A DNA stretch of 64,000 bases from Anaerohabitans sp964387285. Lineage in GTDB: Bacteria > Zhuqueibacterota > Zhuqueibacteria > Residuimicrobiales > Residuimicrobiaceae. The notes below the pieces were generated by a model. The model did no database searches. It was not told the origin of the DNA and saw only the letters and a list, made by a program, of their open reading frames with translations. The stretch covers positions 124,001 through 188,000 of the forward strand of contig CAYLWO010000001.1 in NCBI GenBank assembly GCA_964387285.1, written 5' to 3'. This document shows positions 36,503-46,140 of the stretch, one piece after another. Position 1 is the first letter of the stretch. Each line of letters opens with the position of its first letter. Both the position numbers and the translations under genes were made by a program.

Positions 36503-39500
36503 TCATTCGTTCCGTCTCGCCTTGACTTTTTGCAGCATTTCCCGGGCCCGGCTGTCGTCAGGCGCCAATTTAAGACCCCGCTCAAAGCAAAGCTGTGCAT
36601 CGCGCAAGTTGCCCTGTTTCTCATAGATCATGCCTAGATTAAAATAGAAAGGGGCCTGTTCCGGCGCCAATTTAATAGCTGTCAAATTATGAGTGACAGC
36701 CTTATCATAAGCACGCATCATATAGTAAATCTGAGCCAGTCCGGCATGCGCAAAAGAGTTACCGGAATCCAAATCCACCACCCGTTCGAAGGAATGAGCC
36801 GCTTCCTCCCATTGTTGCAGTTGCGCGTAGGCCAGAGCGGCATTGAGATGCGCCGCCGTAAAGTCGGGAGCGATCGCAAGTGCTTTTTGATACCATTCCT
36901 GCGCGGTTTGCCATTCAGCCTTCTGAGAGTGAGCCAAGCCCAACAGCACATAAGCTTTGGCAAACCGGGGAGCTTTTTGCACCGCGGTATGCAATAGGGG
37001 CTCCAGGGAGGACAACTCACCTTGATGCGACACCCAATCCAAAAAGAAGATGAGATTAAAATCAATGACCGGATCGCGTTCGATCGCCTGGCGCATCACA
37101 CGAATGGCCGGATTGATTTGACCGCTATCTGCGTGCGCCGCAGCTGCCAGACGAAAAGCAAAAAGTCCGCGTTTAAAATTCATCATGGCGAATTGGTAAG
37201 CCTCAATTCTCTTCATCGTCGCGGTGTCAGCCTGCACATCCTCGCATAGTGGTAAAACGAGAGATTCCTGTTCAAGAATCTTTTGGTATACCATTGGATG
37301 CAGAATCGGCAAAGTGACCTGACTGAATTCGACAACCGGATTGTTGTCATTATGAGGTTCGATTCCGGCCACGAGCGTTTTTAATCCGTCCTCATCCACC
37401 ATAAATGTAGACAATACCGCATAGGGGTCGTCAAGAAAAATCTGTTGCAGACTTGATTCGACGGACGCCAGACTCAGGCGCTTCTTTACCTGGTTGACGG
37501 AAATGCGCAGAGGCAATTTACCGCCAAGCAAAAGCAGATGTTCCGGATTGTTATACCACAGAGTCGTGTTCGGAAAAACATCCACCATGCTCCGTATCAA
37601 GGACAACACTTCGCGATCCGTCATGCCATAAAGCGGCAACCACGCCACCATCATTCCGTCGGAAGACAGTTTATTATAACACAGTTGATAAAATTCCGTG
37701 GTGTACAACGAAGGGCTGAATTTTGGATCCACAGCATTGACCGAGATGATGTCATACTCATTTCTGGTAGCTGAGATAAAATTTCGTCCGTCATTTACTA
37801 AAAATCGAAAACGAGAGTCCTCAAACACGCCGCGATTTTCATCAGCGAAAAAAGCTGCGGTGCGCCTTTCATCCGCCACAAGTTCTACGCAATCCAGTTG
37901 CCGGATCGGGTATTGCAGGAAGGATTGGCAGGTGTTGCCAAAACCGAATCCGATTACCAGCGCTTTTGCTGGATTCGGATGCAACAGCATGGGCAAATGC
38001 GCGAGCATTTTATGGATGATGATGTCGGCATAGGTAGTGTGCGCCGTATTATGCCCATTAATGTTGATCAGGCGAACGGGCCGGCCCCAGGGATTGATTT
38101 CATTGCTTTTTTCCAGAGCTGCGATTGTCGCTGTTGTCCCGTCTTTATAATATAAAATTCGATTGTTTTTATAGCTGGCAATTCCGGTAAAAAGCGGCCC
38201 ATCGTGTTGAGCCAATAGAAGAAATGCAACGCCCCAAATCAAAATCCCGCCAATGCCGTAGGCAAAGCTGATCTTTAAGCTAGGTCGGAAATAGATGCAA
38301 ACAAGAGCGGCAGCCAGGTTGCATAGAGCCAACACCAGCAGGCTGTACGACACGCCCAGCAAGGGCAGAAGAATAAAACCGGCGCTCAGAGAGCCGAGTA
38401 TGGTTCCAAGCGTGTTCACCAGATATACGCGGCCAACACCCTGACCGATCGCAGAGAGAGAACGAACGGTCAATCGATTGACCAGGGGAAATGCCGCTCC
38501 CATGCAAAAGGTAGGGATCAACAATATCGAAAACGAAGTGGCGAATAAAAGCAGGCTTACCGACGTCCAATTATCGGCGTGCAAATAGCGGAACAACCAC
38601 AGGTGGACCTGATCCATTTGGTTCAGTAAGGGGATGGATATCAACGCGGTTAAAGCGATGACGCCTTGCGTCGCTGCAAACCAATTGCGCAACGACGTCA
38701 GCCTGTCTACAACGGCAGATACGAGCAGGCTGCCGAGCGTAATTCCGATTAAAAAAGTGGCCAGGATGATCGTGAAGGAATAGGTCGTTGAACTCACATA
38801 AAAAATCAGCGCCCGTGTCCATACCACTTCATAGGCGAGAGCCGTAAAACCGCTGACTGCATAAACACCCAGGACAAGATAATACTCAAAATCACGTGAT
38901 TGAGCGAGCTTTTTTTTCAATGATAACACAGGACCTTGGGCGTCGGCTTTCGGACGCAGGCCGCGCAGCAATGAAAAAACCGTCACAGCGATTAACGCAT
39001 TGACCGTGATGGCAATCCACATGGACCGCAATTCGCCGAACCAGCGAATCAGATAAAAACCGGTGAGAAAAACGCCCAATACGCCGCCCAGGGTATTAAC
39101 AGTATAAAGGCGGCCCACCTCCCGCCCGATATGTTCACGCTGTTGAGCGATGATTTTGCTTAGCATCGGCAAAGTGCCGCCCATGAGCAAGGTTGGCACG
39201 AGCAAGATCAGGACAGATAATACTAGGCGGAATAATGTAATAACGCCAATCTGCTGACTGACGGATTGAAAGAACCAGATATACAACCACTGACAAGTCG
39301 GAATCAATATATAATGAATAACCACGGCAGAAAGCGCAATACCTGCTTCCAGCCAGCCATACAGACGCAACGGATCGCGGACACGATCTGCTGCTTTACC
39401 GAGCAAGTGGCTGCCCAAGGCCAAGCCACCCATAAAGGCAACCAAAACAGCGCTGGTGGCGTAGGTGGTGTTGCCAAAAACCAAAGCGAATTTTCTTAAC

Positions 39501-39571
39501 CAGATCAGCTCATAAACCAGAGCGGAAAATCCGGAACCGAACAATAACCCGTATATCGTCCATCTGCGCAT
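36503..39571 (-). CDS. Fused MFS-like transporter / spermidine synthase-like protein with TPR tail
   Basis: The protein has 1,022 residues. Its ATG overlaps the TGA of the SGNH hydrolase gene by one base (TGATG). Residues 1-450 form about a dozen membrane helices in two related halves (GSGFSALVYELIWLRKF near 14-30 and SGFTALAYEVVWTRAL later). Residues about 520-760 are a spermidine synthase-like Rossmann domain (KALVIGFGFGNTC; DCVELV; DIISVNAVDPKFSP, where a true aminopropyltransferase has Asp residues). Residues about 830-1010 are TPR repeats (AKAYVLLGLAHSQ; AAHLNAALAYAQ; FYFNLGMIYEKQG). Proteins of this fused type are frequent in environmental bacteria, and their substrate is unknown; polyamine synthesis is doubtful because the active-site motif is altered. 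Confidence 0.82.
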   Translation of the reverse strand: MRRWTIYGLLFGSGFSALVYELIWLRKFALVFGNTTYATSAVLVAFMGGLALGSHLLGKAADRVRDPLRLYGWLEAGIALSAVVIHYILIPTCQWLYIWFFQSVSQQIGVITLFRLVLSVLILLVPTLLMGGTLPMLSKIIAQQREHIGREVGRLYTVNTLGGVLGVFLTGFYLIRWFGELRSMWIAITVNALIAVTVFSLLRGLRPKADAQGPVLSLKKKLAQSRDFEYYLVLGVYAVSGFTALAYEVVWTRALIFYVSSTTYSFTIILATFLIGITLGSLLVSAVVDRLTSLRNWFAATQGVIALTALISIPLLNQMDQVHLWLFRYLHADNWTSVSLLLFATSFSILLIPTFCMGAAFPLVNRLTVRSLSAIGQGVGRVYLVNTLGTILGSLSAGFILLPLLGVSYSLLVLALCNLAAALVCIYFRPSLKISFAYGIGGILIWGVAFLLLAQHDGPLFTGIASYKNNRILYYKDGTTATIAALEKSNEINPWGRPVRLININGHNTAHTTYADIIIHKMLAHLPMLLHPNPAKALVIGFGFGNTCQSFLQYPIRQLDCVELVADERRTAAFFADENRGVFEDSRFRFLVNDGRNFISATRNEYDIISVNAVDPKFSPSLYTTEFYQLCYNKLSSDGMMVAWLPLYGMTDREVLSLIRSMVDVFPNTTLWYNNPEHLLLLGGKLPLRISVNQVKKRLSLASVESSLQQIFLDDPYAVLSTFMVDEDGLKTLVAGIEPHNDNNPVVEFSQVTLPILHPMVYQKILEQESLVLPLCEDVQADTATMKRIEAYQFAMMNFKRGLFAFRLAAAAHADSGQINPAIRVMRQAIERDPVIDFNLIFFLDWVSHQGELSSLEPLLHTAVQKAPRFAKAYVLLGLAHSQKAEWQTAQEWYQKALAIAPDFTAAHLNAALAYAQLQQWEEAAHSFERVVDLDSGNSFAHAGLAQIYYMMRAYDKAVTHNLTAIKLAPEQAPFYFNLGMIYEKQGNLRDAQLCFERGLKLAPDDSRAREMLQKVKARRNE

Positions 39572-41103
39572 CACTTTTTCAAAGACTCCTTTAGCATTTC
39601 GTTTCTTACCTGCATGGCATGGGTATAGGCCTTTTCCTTGATTCGTGCAAGAAAGGCCTGGATTTCAGGATTAAGTCCACTGGCCTGAGCCAATGAGCTT
39701 TGGGCAGTGAAATCATACTCAATCCGATCGACGACAAAATCCTGAATGCCCAATGCCTGCCAGCATTGCTTTTGATCAGGATAATCCAACCGTTCCAGTC
39801 CTGGGATCAATTTATTTTCCAGTATAAGCTGGGCCAGATACAAAGACATATAATAATAGCCCGAATCATTGGGATGGATATGATCCAAAAACAGGTTCGG
39901 ATTCGGATAAAAATTATCAGCAAGTTCGATGAAATAGTTCTCCATGTCAGCCAGGATGACTCCTTCGGACCGGGCGATCTCACGGCATGCCATGGATACA
40001 TACGATTTGGCTCGCATCGGCAATCGGTCCAAATCCTTGGCACGCCATAATTCGTAGGCAGCTTCTGGGTATTGACCCAGCTTGAGGCGTGCTTTGCCGG
40101 TCTGATAGTACAGATCCGCAAAAGTGGAATCCATGCCCTTTAATCGCTGCCACATCTCGACGGCATGCTCGAAACGACCGGCGCTAAATTCAGCTTTGGC
40201 GCCGTGCATGAGCGAATCCCATTGGACTTTTCGCTTCTCCGTAAAATGTTCATTGGCTTGTGAAATGAATGGTGGAAATGTCCAGTTTGACACCGGTGCA
40301 CATATGATTAATTTAATATTAGCGTCCCGGGCTAGTTCGACTATCTGCCGTAAATTACGGCTATAGGCAGCACGCACCTGTTGGTTGACAGGATCCTCGA
40401 AGCTAATGGTATTTTGAAGGCTCCAGTCCAGCGGGTCCATAGGCGTAGCATGACGAAAATAGGGCATGGCGAATACAGCGCGCGCCAGCCAGTGAAAAAC
40501 GAAACTATTCCGGAAAATGCTGCAACCGGACCGTTCCGTGTGGCGCACCGGAACCGAAAATTCGTCCGTGCCGTAATACTCGCTATGGCCTGTATACAGG
40601 ATCACCAGGTCCGGCTGAAAAGGCATCAAATCTTTAAAAAGCTGCAGGACATTAGCGCTTTTAAAACCGTTACAGCCGGCGTTCAGTATTTCAATCGATG
40701 GATTTTGTTTGCGATATTGCAGGACAGCTCGCAAATAATTTGGAAACGAAGAAGGACACTGCATTTGCGGCAACGTATTATAGGGGTATCCAGAGGTGCT
40801 GGATTCACCTATGCAAAATATCCGGAACCGGTCTTTCTTTTCCCTGAAAATGGCCCTATTGGAAACCGATGTGGTCACAAACAAAGGAGCTTGGTAATTA
40901 AAAAAATCGTTAAAATAGGCTTGATTGATCTTTAGTGTGTTTTTATCGACGTCCACCATGAGTGGACGAAACCGGTCGCTGAGGCGTCGCGCGATCATCT
41001 CAGCCATACCGGCCGCCGCCATCAAACAAGCTGCACCCATCAACAACCACTTAATCAACCGAGGATATTTCTTCACCCGCTTATTTCCTCTCATTACCAT
41101 CAT
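39571..41103 (-). CDS. Membrane-anchored SGNH hydrolase with TPR-like insert
   Basis: The protein has 510 residues. The ATG at 41103 forms an ATGA overlap with the stop of the propeller lipoprotein gene, which decides the start. One N-terminal membrane helix (about 16-36, LIKWLLMGAACLMAAAGMAE) is followed by an SGNH fold: CIGESST (nucleophile Ser101), AGCNG, YTGHSEYYG and DHIHP near the C-terminus with the catalytic Asp-X-X-His. A TPR-like stretch (YYQTGKARLKLGQYPEAAYELW) lies between blocks. The family removes acyl groups from sugars or transfers them, here probably on the outer face of the inner membrane. The overlap with both neighbours suggests that it works with the fused MFS/spermidine-synthase-like protein. 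Confidence 0.8.
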   Translation of the reverse strand: MMVMRGNKRVKKYPRLIKWLLMGAACLMAAAGMAEMIARRLSDRFRPLMVDVDKNTLKINQAYFNDFFNYQAPLFVTTSVSNRAIFREKKDRFRIFCIGESSTSGYPYNTLPQMQCPSSFPNYLRAVLQYRKQNPSIEILNAGCNGFKSANVLQLFKDLMPFQPDLVILYTGHSEYYGTDEFSVPVRHTERSGCSIFRNSFVFHWLARAVFAMPYFRHATPMDPLDWSLQNTISFEDPVNQQVRAAYSRNLRQIVELARDANIKLIICAPVSNWTFPPFISQANEHFTEKRKVQWDSLMHGAKAEFSAGRFEHAVEMWQRLKGMDSTFADLYYQTGKARLKLGQYPEAAYELWRAKDLDRLPMRAKSYVSMACREIARSEGVILADMENYFIELADNFYPNPNLFLDHIHPNDSGYYYMSLYLAQLILENKLIPGLERLDYPDQKQCWQALGIQDFVVDRIEYDFTAQSSLAQASGLNPEIQAFLARIKEKAYTHAMQVRNEMLKESLKK

Positions 41104-42146
41104 TGATAGTAATAAGCTTGAAGACGTTCGACAGGTTTTGAGACCATGAAATAAAAGTGCTGGTCGTTGACTAAAAATTTGTGGTACCAGGGCGCGTACT
41201 CTTCCAGAGGAATTGACAGGGTTATGGGCTGCGGCAATCGATATATCCGCACGAGTTGCAAATCGACATTGTATTCGGCTATGTCGCGACAAATAATATC
41301 GCCATCGAGCCCCTTGGCCGGATCGACAAGCAGAAGGAAAATTCTATCTTTCCAGACATAAAGATCTTCAACCTGATAAAGGAGAGAATCGACTGGTTCT
41401 GTTGTTCGCCGAATCCCGCATTTGCGTACAGCGGATTTTAGTATGTTGCCGGTCATATCATAGATGAAAATGCTGTCGATGTAGGCCGGTGCATAGGCCA
41501 ACTTTCCTTCAGACAGATTGCCAAAATAGCCGAAATCATAATACTCATTCTTGTAGAATAAGGCGCGCGGTGGTTTAAACTCCTGTACAAGGTTGCCTTC
41601 CAGATCGCGTATTTCCATAAAAAATTTGAACTGGAAGGCATCCATCATCCGATTGACCAACATGCGTCCGTCCTGGGACAGCCGAATATCCGCACAGCCG
41701 GGTACAAAAAAATAACGGAGCGGCGTGCCGTTTATCGACCAAATATCCATCACGCCCTGATTGTGCACCAGAAGTAAAGAATCATGCAAAACATTGACGG
41801 AAACCGCACGATCCAACAAGCCCAGCTGTCGTCCAAGGCCGCCCATAGAACTCACGAATTTACCGGCGGCGTCAAACTGATAAATGAGATTGGCGTCTGC
41901 ATCGAGAATAAAAAAATTTCCCCGGCTGTCCTGACACATGTGTTTGATGCGCTGAAAAGGAGGAACGCCTTCACTGCCGGGCACCTGTAAAGTAAATGCC
42001 GCTTTCTTCAGTGTAACGACAGGGACGGGTTTTTGGCACGATGTCAAAAGGAACACGGACATCATTGCAACAGACAGCGCAGCCCGAGTCCGTAGCCGTA
42101 AAATGTCACTTAAAGTCAAAACAAGGGGTCGGTCAATCATACACAA
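41100..42146 (-). CDS. Six-bladed beta-propeller (NHL-like) lipoprotein
   Basis: The protein has about 348 residues. The start is a TTG at 42146 spaced seven bases from GGAG, or the ATG at 42140. A hydrophobic stretch ends in the lipobox LLTSC, so it is lipid-anchored. The body has repeated beta-propeller strands (DSRGNFFILDADANLIYQFD; AGKFVSSMGG; LSQDGRMLVNRM; YDMTGNILKSA), as in 6-bladed propeller proteins of Bacteroidota. It probably binds a ligand or scaffolds proteins; no catalytic site is seen. It is first of the three overlapped genes and follows a glycoside hydrolase-like gene after 49 bases. Confidence 0.72.
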   Translation of the reverse strand: MCMIDRPLVLTLSDILRLRTRAALSVAMMSVFLLTSCQKPVPVVTLKKAAFTLQVPGSEGVPPFQRIKHMCQDSRGNFFILDADANLIYQFDAAGKFVSSMGGLGRQLGLLDRAVSVNVLHDSLLLVHNQGVMDIWSINGTPLRYFFVPGCADIRLSQDGRMLVNRMMDAFQFKFFMEIRDLEGNLVQEFKPPRALFYKNEYYDFGYFGNLSEGKLAYAPAYIDSIFIYDMTGNILKSAVRKCGIRRTTEPVDSLLYQVEDLYVWKDRIFLLLVDPAKGLDGDIICRDIAEYNVDLQLVRIYRLPQPITLSIPLEEYAPWYHKFLVNDQHFYFMVSKPVERLQAYYYQ

Positions 42147-42195
42147 TCATAATCTCCAATTTACTTATCGTTCTTCATATTCGGAACACCATGCT

Positions 42196-44520
42196 CTAAT
42201 ACTTCAAATATACTTGCGGCGACACCGGAAAACTCGCAGGCATCTGCCACATAAAGTTGGGATCGATGTACGGAGCATCGTTTTTATGAGCTTCCATAAG
42301 CTTTATTTTTTTCTCAAGCCATTGCGTGAAATTGACGCTGCAATAGCTGTAGAGATCTTCACTGATGTCGGAAATAGCCATAAAATCGGTATGAGATTCC
42401 TTATAGAGTTTTATAAGAGTTTTGATATTGGCAATTTCATCATCCATCATCGCTTTTACAATTCGATGCTTGGACTCTTTCACGGCCGGGTCCACGGCAT
42501 CCAGATAGCCATGTACGCCGACAACCCAGGCGGCGAGGTTGCGCAGTGTTCGATAGTAGCATTTCAAACCGATCAAACGATCCCGTTGATCAACAAAAAC
42601 CGCATAGGCCGGATGGTCGGATTTTACGGTTTTGATTCCCTCTTGCAGATCAGCAATGGTTTTATCCAGAGGCGCCCAGATTTTACCGTCGCACTCGGCA
42701 ACGATTTTTTCCGCCAACTCTGCCGGCACCAGATTCCATAAAGCATCCTTGCTGAAATCGACCAGGGTGGGATTGTTGAATATGGAATTCAGATATTTTT
42801 CATAGTAATCCCGTTCTGCTGACGGTATTTTACCAATGTCCGGCACAAAGGGGCGAATCCAAATGCGCAGAGTGTAGAAACCGTACCCTTCATAGAGCGG
42901 CACGGTTGGAAACGTCCGGACGATGTTATCCATGGATTTCCAGACCCGCACCAGTCTGGCGGCTTGTTCTGTTCCCACCCATTTTGTCGCAAGCGCATTA
43001 ACGGTTTCATCGATGTTCAAGTTGGCGTTTTTCTGGAACGCGTGAAAAATCTGTCGGTTGATATCATACGGCGCCAGACAGATAGATTGCGTACCTACGC
43101 TTAGTCTCGTTAGATCGTGCACAACATATTTTCGCAAATTGTCGTGGGTCAGCCACGGAAAAGGCACACCCATAATATACTGGCTGGTCATGCCGATGCC
43201 GGAGTGCAGATAACCGTTTTTGTTCAGCAGCGCTTTTTGATTTTGCCATAGCATCGGGTCTGCTGTATCAGCCAGCGAAACGGACAAATCAAGCCGGTCG
43301 CCTAATTCCGGCAAAATAAATTTACCTTCTTCGGGGAAGGAAGCCAGAGAAGAAATGATGCGGAAATCCGGCCGGATTTCCGAAGCGGCGTCACGCAACA
43401 ATTTTATGTAGCGAACCACATTGGCTGCGGCAGCTTTTGCCACTTCTTCATGCGATTTCCATTCACGAATCAGATACGGACCGCCGTTGCGTCCCGGATA
43501 GGTGGTTACTGTGTATTCAAAACCGGCGCCGGCGTCATTGGTGCGCCAGCCCATGTAAGCCAGCTCTGGAATTTCGGTCATTAGTTTTTTCATCATTTCC
43601 GCATAATGCCATCGTACCACCGGATGTGCGAGCGTTAGGGTATAGCGTGGATTAAAGCAGCGGAATGTGTGGTCTATGCGTGCGCCGCGCAAAAATGGAT
43701 AACGATCCAGCAACGCGTCCTGGACCGATCGAGGTGTGCAGAAAAACAGACCGGGAGTAAGACCGTATTTTACAGCCAGCTTGGCATTGGCTTTCATGAA
43801 ATTCATATTGGCCTGTAAAAATTCGGGCGGGTAAATTCCTTTATTTAGTTCCGAATCCGTAAAATAATCCAGGTCCGTATTGCCATAATAAAATCGGTAA
43901 TAAATTTCACCCGGCGGTCCTTGTTCATAAGCAGCGATGCCGGCCAAACCATTCACCACAATGTGAGAACAACCCAAACGGGCAAGTTCCTGAATGCTCT
44001 TTTCCGGGTCGTAATGTCGTGGTGGATTGGCGTGAGAAGGCCAGGCGCCGTCCGACCCTTCGATCCAGGGAAAAGTCGTCATGCTGAGCGTGCCTTTGGC
44101 CAGTTCCTGAACGTCCTTATCCAACCAATCATCCCGCAGAGAACAATAGAGAGAATAGAGCAAATGTTGTTTGGAACCGATTAGAAAACCGTTGCCCTGG
44201 TTATCCAGCTTGAGAAAGGTCCAGTCGCGATCCTGCGGCGGATTGATGCCCAAGTCTTTCACGCCAGGAATGCCGTTTTCTCCCAGGATGCCGACATGAA
44301 ACACGCCGGATTTGCCTGCTCTTTTGCCTTGTTCAATCTGCGCCGCTTTGGCCAGTTCTTTCATACAACCGGCAACCGTCCAATCAACGGGTTGGCCGTT
44401 ATCCGGCACGAAAAGATATTTGACCTTTAGCAAAGCATCCCGTACCGTCATATTCGGTATTGAAAAAGCGGCGCTACACAGTGTAATAATCAATATCGCA
44501 AAGATTCGTACTGCCTTCAT
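42196..44520 (-). CDS. Secreted TIM-barrel glycoside hydrolase-like protein, unassigned family
   Basis: The protein has 774 residues with a signal peptide (MKAVRIFAILIITLCSAAF) and an AGGAGA site before the ATG. The N-terminal 120 residues look like the beta-hexosaminidase/alpha-glucuronidase N-terminal domain (FLIGSKQHLLYSLYCSLRDD, the pocket-opening motif of GH20/GH67-like enzymes). A long TIM-barrel region follows (GCSHIVVNGLAG; YMGWRTNDAGAGFEY, a candidate catalytic strand) and then a helical C-terminal domain of about 200 residues. The layout recalls GH67/GH115-type alpha-glucuronidases, which would suit a uronate-containing glycan, but I cannot assign the family. It opens a four-gene minus-strand group. 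Confidence 0.6.
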   Translation of the reverse strand: MKAVRIFAILIITLCSAAFSIPNMTVRDALLKVKYLFVPDNGQPVDWTVAGCMKELAKAAQIEQGKRAGKSGVFHVGILGENGIPGVKDLGINPPQDRDWTFLKLDNQGNGFLIGSKQHLLYSLYCSLRDDWLDKDVQELAKGTLSMTTFPWIEGSDGAWPSHANPPRHYDPEKSIQELARLGCSHIVVNGLAGIAAYEQGPPGEIYYRFYYGNTDLDYFTDSELNKGIYPPEFLQANMNFMKANAKLAVKYGLTPGLFFCTPRSVQDALLDRYPFLRGARIDHTFRCFNPRYTLTLAHPVVRWHYAEMMKKLMTEIPELAYMGWRTNDAGAGFEYTVTTYPGRNGGPYLIREWKSHEEVAKAAAANVVRYIKLLRDAASEIRPDFRIISSLASFPEEGKFILPELGDRLDLSVSLADTADPMLWQNQKALLNKNGYLHSGIGMTSQYIMGVPFPWLTHDNLRKYVVHDLTRLSVGTQSICLAPYDINRQIFHAFQKNANLNIDETVNALATKWVGTEQAARLVRVWKSMDNIVRTFPTVPLYEGYGFYTLRIWIRPFVPDIGKIPSAERDYYEKYLNSIFNNPTLVDFSKDALWNLVPAELAEKIVAECDGKIWAPLDKTIADLQEGIKTVKSDHPAYAVFVDQRDRLIGLKCYYRTLRNLAAWVVGVHGYLDAVDPAVKESKHRIVKAMMDDEIANIKTLIKLYKESHTDFMAISDISEDLYSYCSVNFTQWLEKKIKLMEAHKNDAPYIDPNFMWQMPASFPVSPQVYLKY

Positions 44521-44880
44521 TATGGTCTCCTATGACGTGTTATTTGAATACCTGATCAATCCTCACAAGCTAAAGTCTCGTTTTCCAAAAAGACCGTAAG
44601 ATGCGCAGCTTTGATCTTTTTAAAACAATACGTGTAACAGCAAAGTCTGTAGAGCAACCAACATTCAATCATGATCAACCAAAGCCATCGACACAGTTTT
44701 TCAGCGTCCCGGAACCTGGCGCCCGCGCCGACAAGGTCATCACCGTATGTTCATGCATGCAACGACTCCAGGACAAGCTGAGGATATCATGCTTTTACAA
44801 ACGCGCCTGCACAGCAGGTGCAGAGTATCCTAGTTTTCAGGGGATGCAAGGGTTCCTTAAAATACGGACTAGAGCTAAAA

Positions 44881-44909
44881 CGGGGGATTCGTAGGCTACG
44901 AATCCCCCG
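44881..44909 (-). terminator. Strong hairpin terminator of the receptor operon
   Basis: CGGGGGATTCGTAG (44881-44894) and CTACGAATCCCCCG (44896-44909) are perfect inverted arms with one central base. On the minus strand the stem is followed by TTTTAG (44875-44880), fitting intrinsic termination about 115 bases after the stop of the PorV-like gene. Confidence 0.75.
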
Positions 44910-44984
44910 CTGGATTATAATCGGCCTTTTAAGAAGCAGGGCACAGGTGATTTATGTTACATACCGTTCGTCCTGTTTTCAATT

Positions 44985-45017
44985 TTCTCCCGGAGAAAGA
45001 AACAATCCCCGGGAGAA
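44985..45017. repeat. Inverted repeat after the PorV-like gene
   Basis: TTCTCCCGG (44985-44993) and CCGGGAGAA (45009-45017) are nine-base perfect arms with a 15-base loop, seven bases beyond the PorV-like stop codon. There is no T-tract; it may protect the mRNA 3' end. Confidence 0.6.
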
Positions 45018-45024
45018 TAAACGA

Positions 45025-46077
45025 TTAGAATTTAAAATTCAGCGAGAACCGATTAACGTCACTCAGCAAATCAAAAGCGGTATAGCAGTAGTCGATGCAC
45101 ATCGTATAGTTGCTATACGGCAACTCGATACCTGCGCCCAGCGACAGTCCTTCATCCGTTCGAGCATAGGTTTTTTGATCGAACCAGTGATCACGCGTCA
45201 CATTTTCGATGCGTTGATAAGAGTTGCGCGGTCCAAAAGTATCATCCACACCCATGTAGTTGAACTTGTATCCGGCACGGAACTGGATGCGCTTGTACAA
45301 CGTCGCCTCCAGGCCGCCCAGAACCATCTGCTCAGCATCGATGGGTTTGGTGATATCGACAAATCCTTTAAAGTTAAAGAAATCGGATTTGATCATGCTC
45401 ATGGATGCGCCGAAGCTGAAAATGATCGGCATGCTGAAAGGAACATAATAGTATTTCAGGTCTGAACCGACATTCTGAATGCGTGCACCGATCGCCAGGT
45501 CGCGATAGCCGAGGAAATAAATGGCGCCCAGATCCACGGCAAAGGCACTCACGGATTCAACATCGATTTTTTCGCTGTAATACTTGAGGTTCACGCCCAA
45601 CGATAATTTGTCGGTAAATTGTTTGGCATAAGACAAAGCGATATAATTTGAGTTATAGCCAAACGTCTCCGATGTCGCGTATTCGACGCCGGCCAATCCG
45701 GGTTGCAGATCTCGGACTGCGGGAATACCGTCGACGCCGCTCATCATACCGCCCAAGCCCACCGTTCCCCATTTTCCAAAAGAATGTGCGATAGCAAAAG
45801 CATTGTGGTTAATATCGGCAATCCATTTGTTATAGGAAAAAGTGATCTGGGTATCGCCATCAGGCAGTGAGATTCCTGCCGGATTCCAGAAAATTTGATT
45901 GACGTCCCCATGCAGGGTTGTAGCAGCCGAGCCAATGGCAACACTCTTGGCGCCAACGCCTACTTTGAGGATGGAAGCTCCGGCGATGCCGGTTTTTTTC
46001 ATGCTTTGTCCATAACCGCTGACTACCATGGTTAGAATGGCAAGAACCAGTAGCGCGGCGAGTAGTTTATGTTTCAT
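45025..46077 (-). CDS. PorV/PorQ-family outer membrane barrel protein
   Basis: The protein has 350 residues: AGGAGA site, signal peptide (MKHKLLAALLVLAILTMVV), then the family opening KTGIAGASILKVGVGAKSVA and the FadL-like WNPAGIS motif near residue 70. Alternating beta-strands ending in an aromatic C-terminus (FSLNFKF) fit an outer membrane barrel. In type IX secretion PorV carries cargo proteins and helps attach them at the surface. It follows the gene for a surface protein with a type IX-like C-terminal domain after 63 bases, so the two probably form a cargo and carrier pair. Whether this is the organism's general PorV or one dedicated to this locus is not known. Confidence 0.82.
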   Translation of the reverse strand: MKHKLLAALLVLAILTMVVSGYGQSMKKTGIAGASILKVGVGAKSVAIGSAATTLHGDVNQIFWNPAGISLPDGDTQITFSYNKWIADINHNAFAIAHSFGKWGTVGLGGMMSGVDGIPAVRDLQPGLAGVEYATSETFGYNSNYIALSYAKQFTDKLSLGVNLKYYSEKIDVESVSAFAVDLGAIYFLGYRDLAIGARIQNVGSDLKYYYVPFSMPIIFSFGASMSMIKSDFFNFKGFVDITKPIDAEQMVLGGLEATLYKRIQFRAGYKFNYMGVDDTFGPRNSYQRIENVTRDHWFDQKTYARTDEGLSLGAGIELPYSNYTMCIDYCYTAFDLLSDVNRFSLNFKF

Positions 46078-46140
46078 AAAACAAGATCTCCTTTTTTAAG
46101 ACATTTCACGCGCAATGAAACTGCAAAAAAGATCCGCCGC

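Larger units (their letters stand above)
44521..45024. other. 504-base gap with two hairpins and no recognisable gene
   Basis: The left part holds the promoter region of the glycoside hydrolase-like gene. The right part carries the terminator of the receptor operon (44881-44909) and a second inverted repeat at 44985-45017. Short open frames exist but none has a ribosome-binding site or family likeness. About 44690-44870 is GC-richer and I see no function in it. Confidence 0.5.

Noticed and set aside
36503..39571. Spermidine synthase (speE)
   Set aside because: The synthase-like domain is fused to a transporter-like membrane part and TPRs and its active-site strand is altered, so the gene name is not justified.
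44601..44894. Plus-strand frame of 97 codons in the 504-base gap
   Set aside because: It runs into the terminator hairpin, lacks a ribosome-binding site and resembles nothing known.
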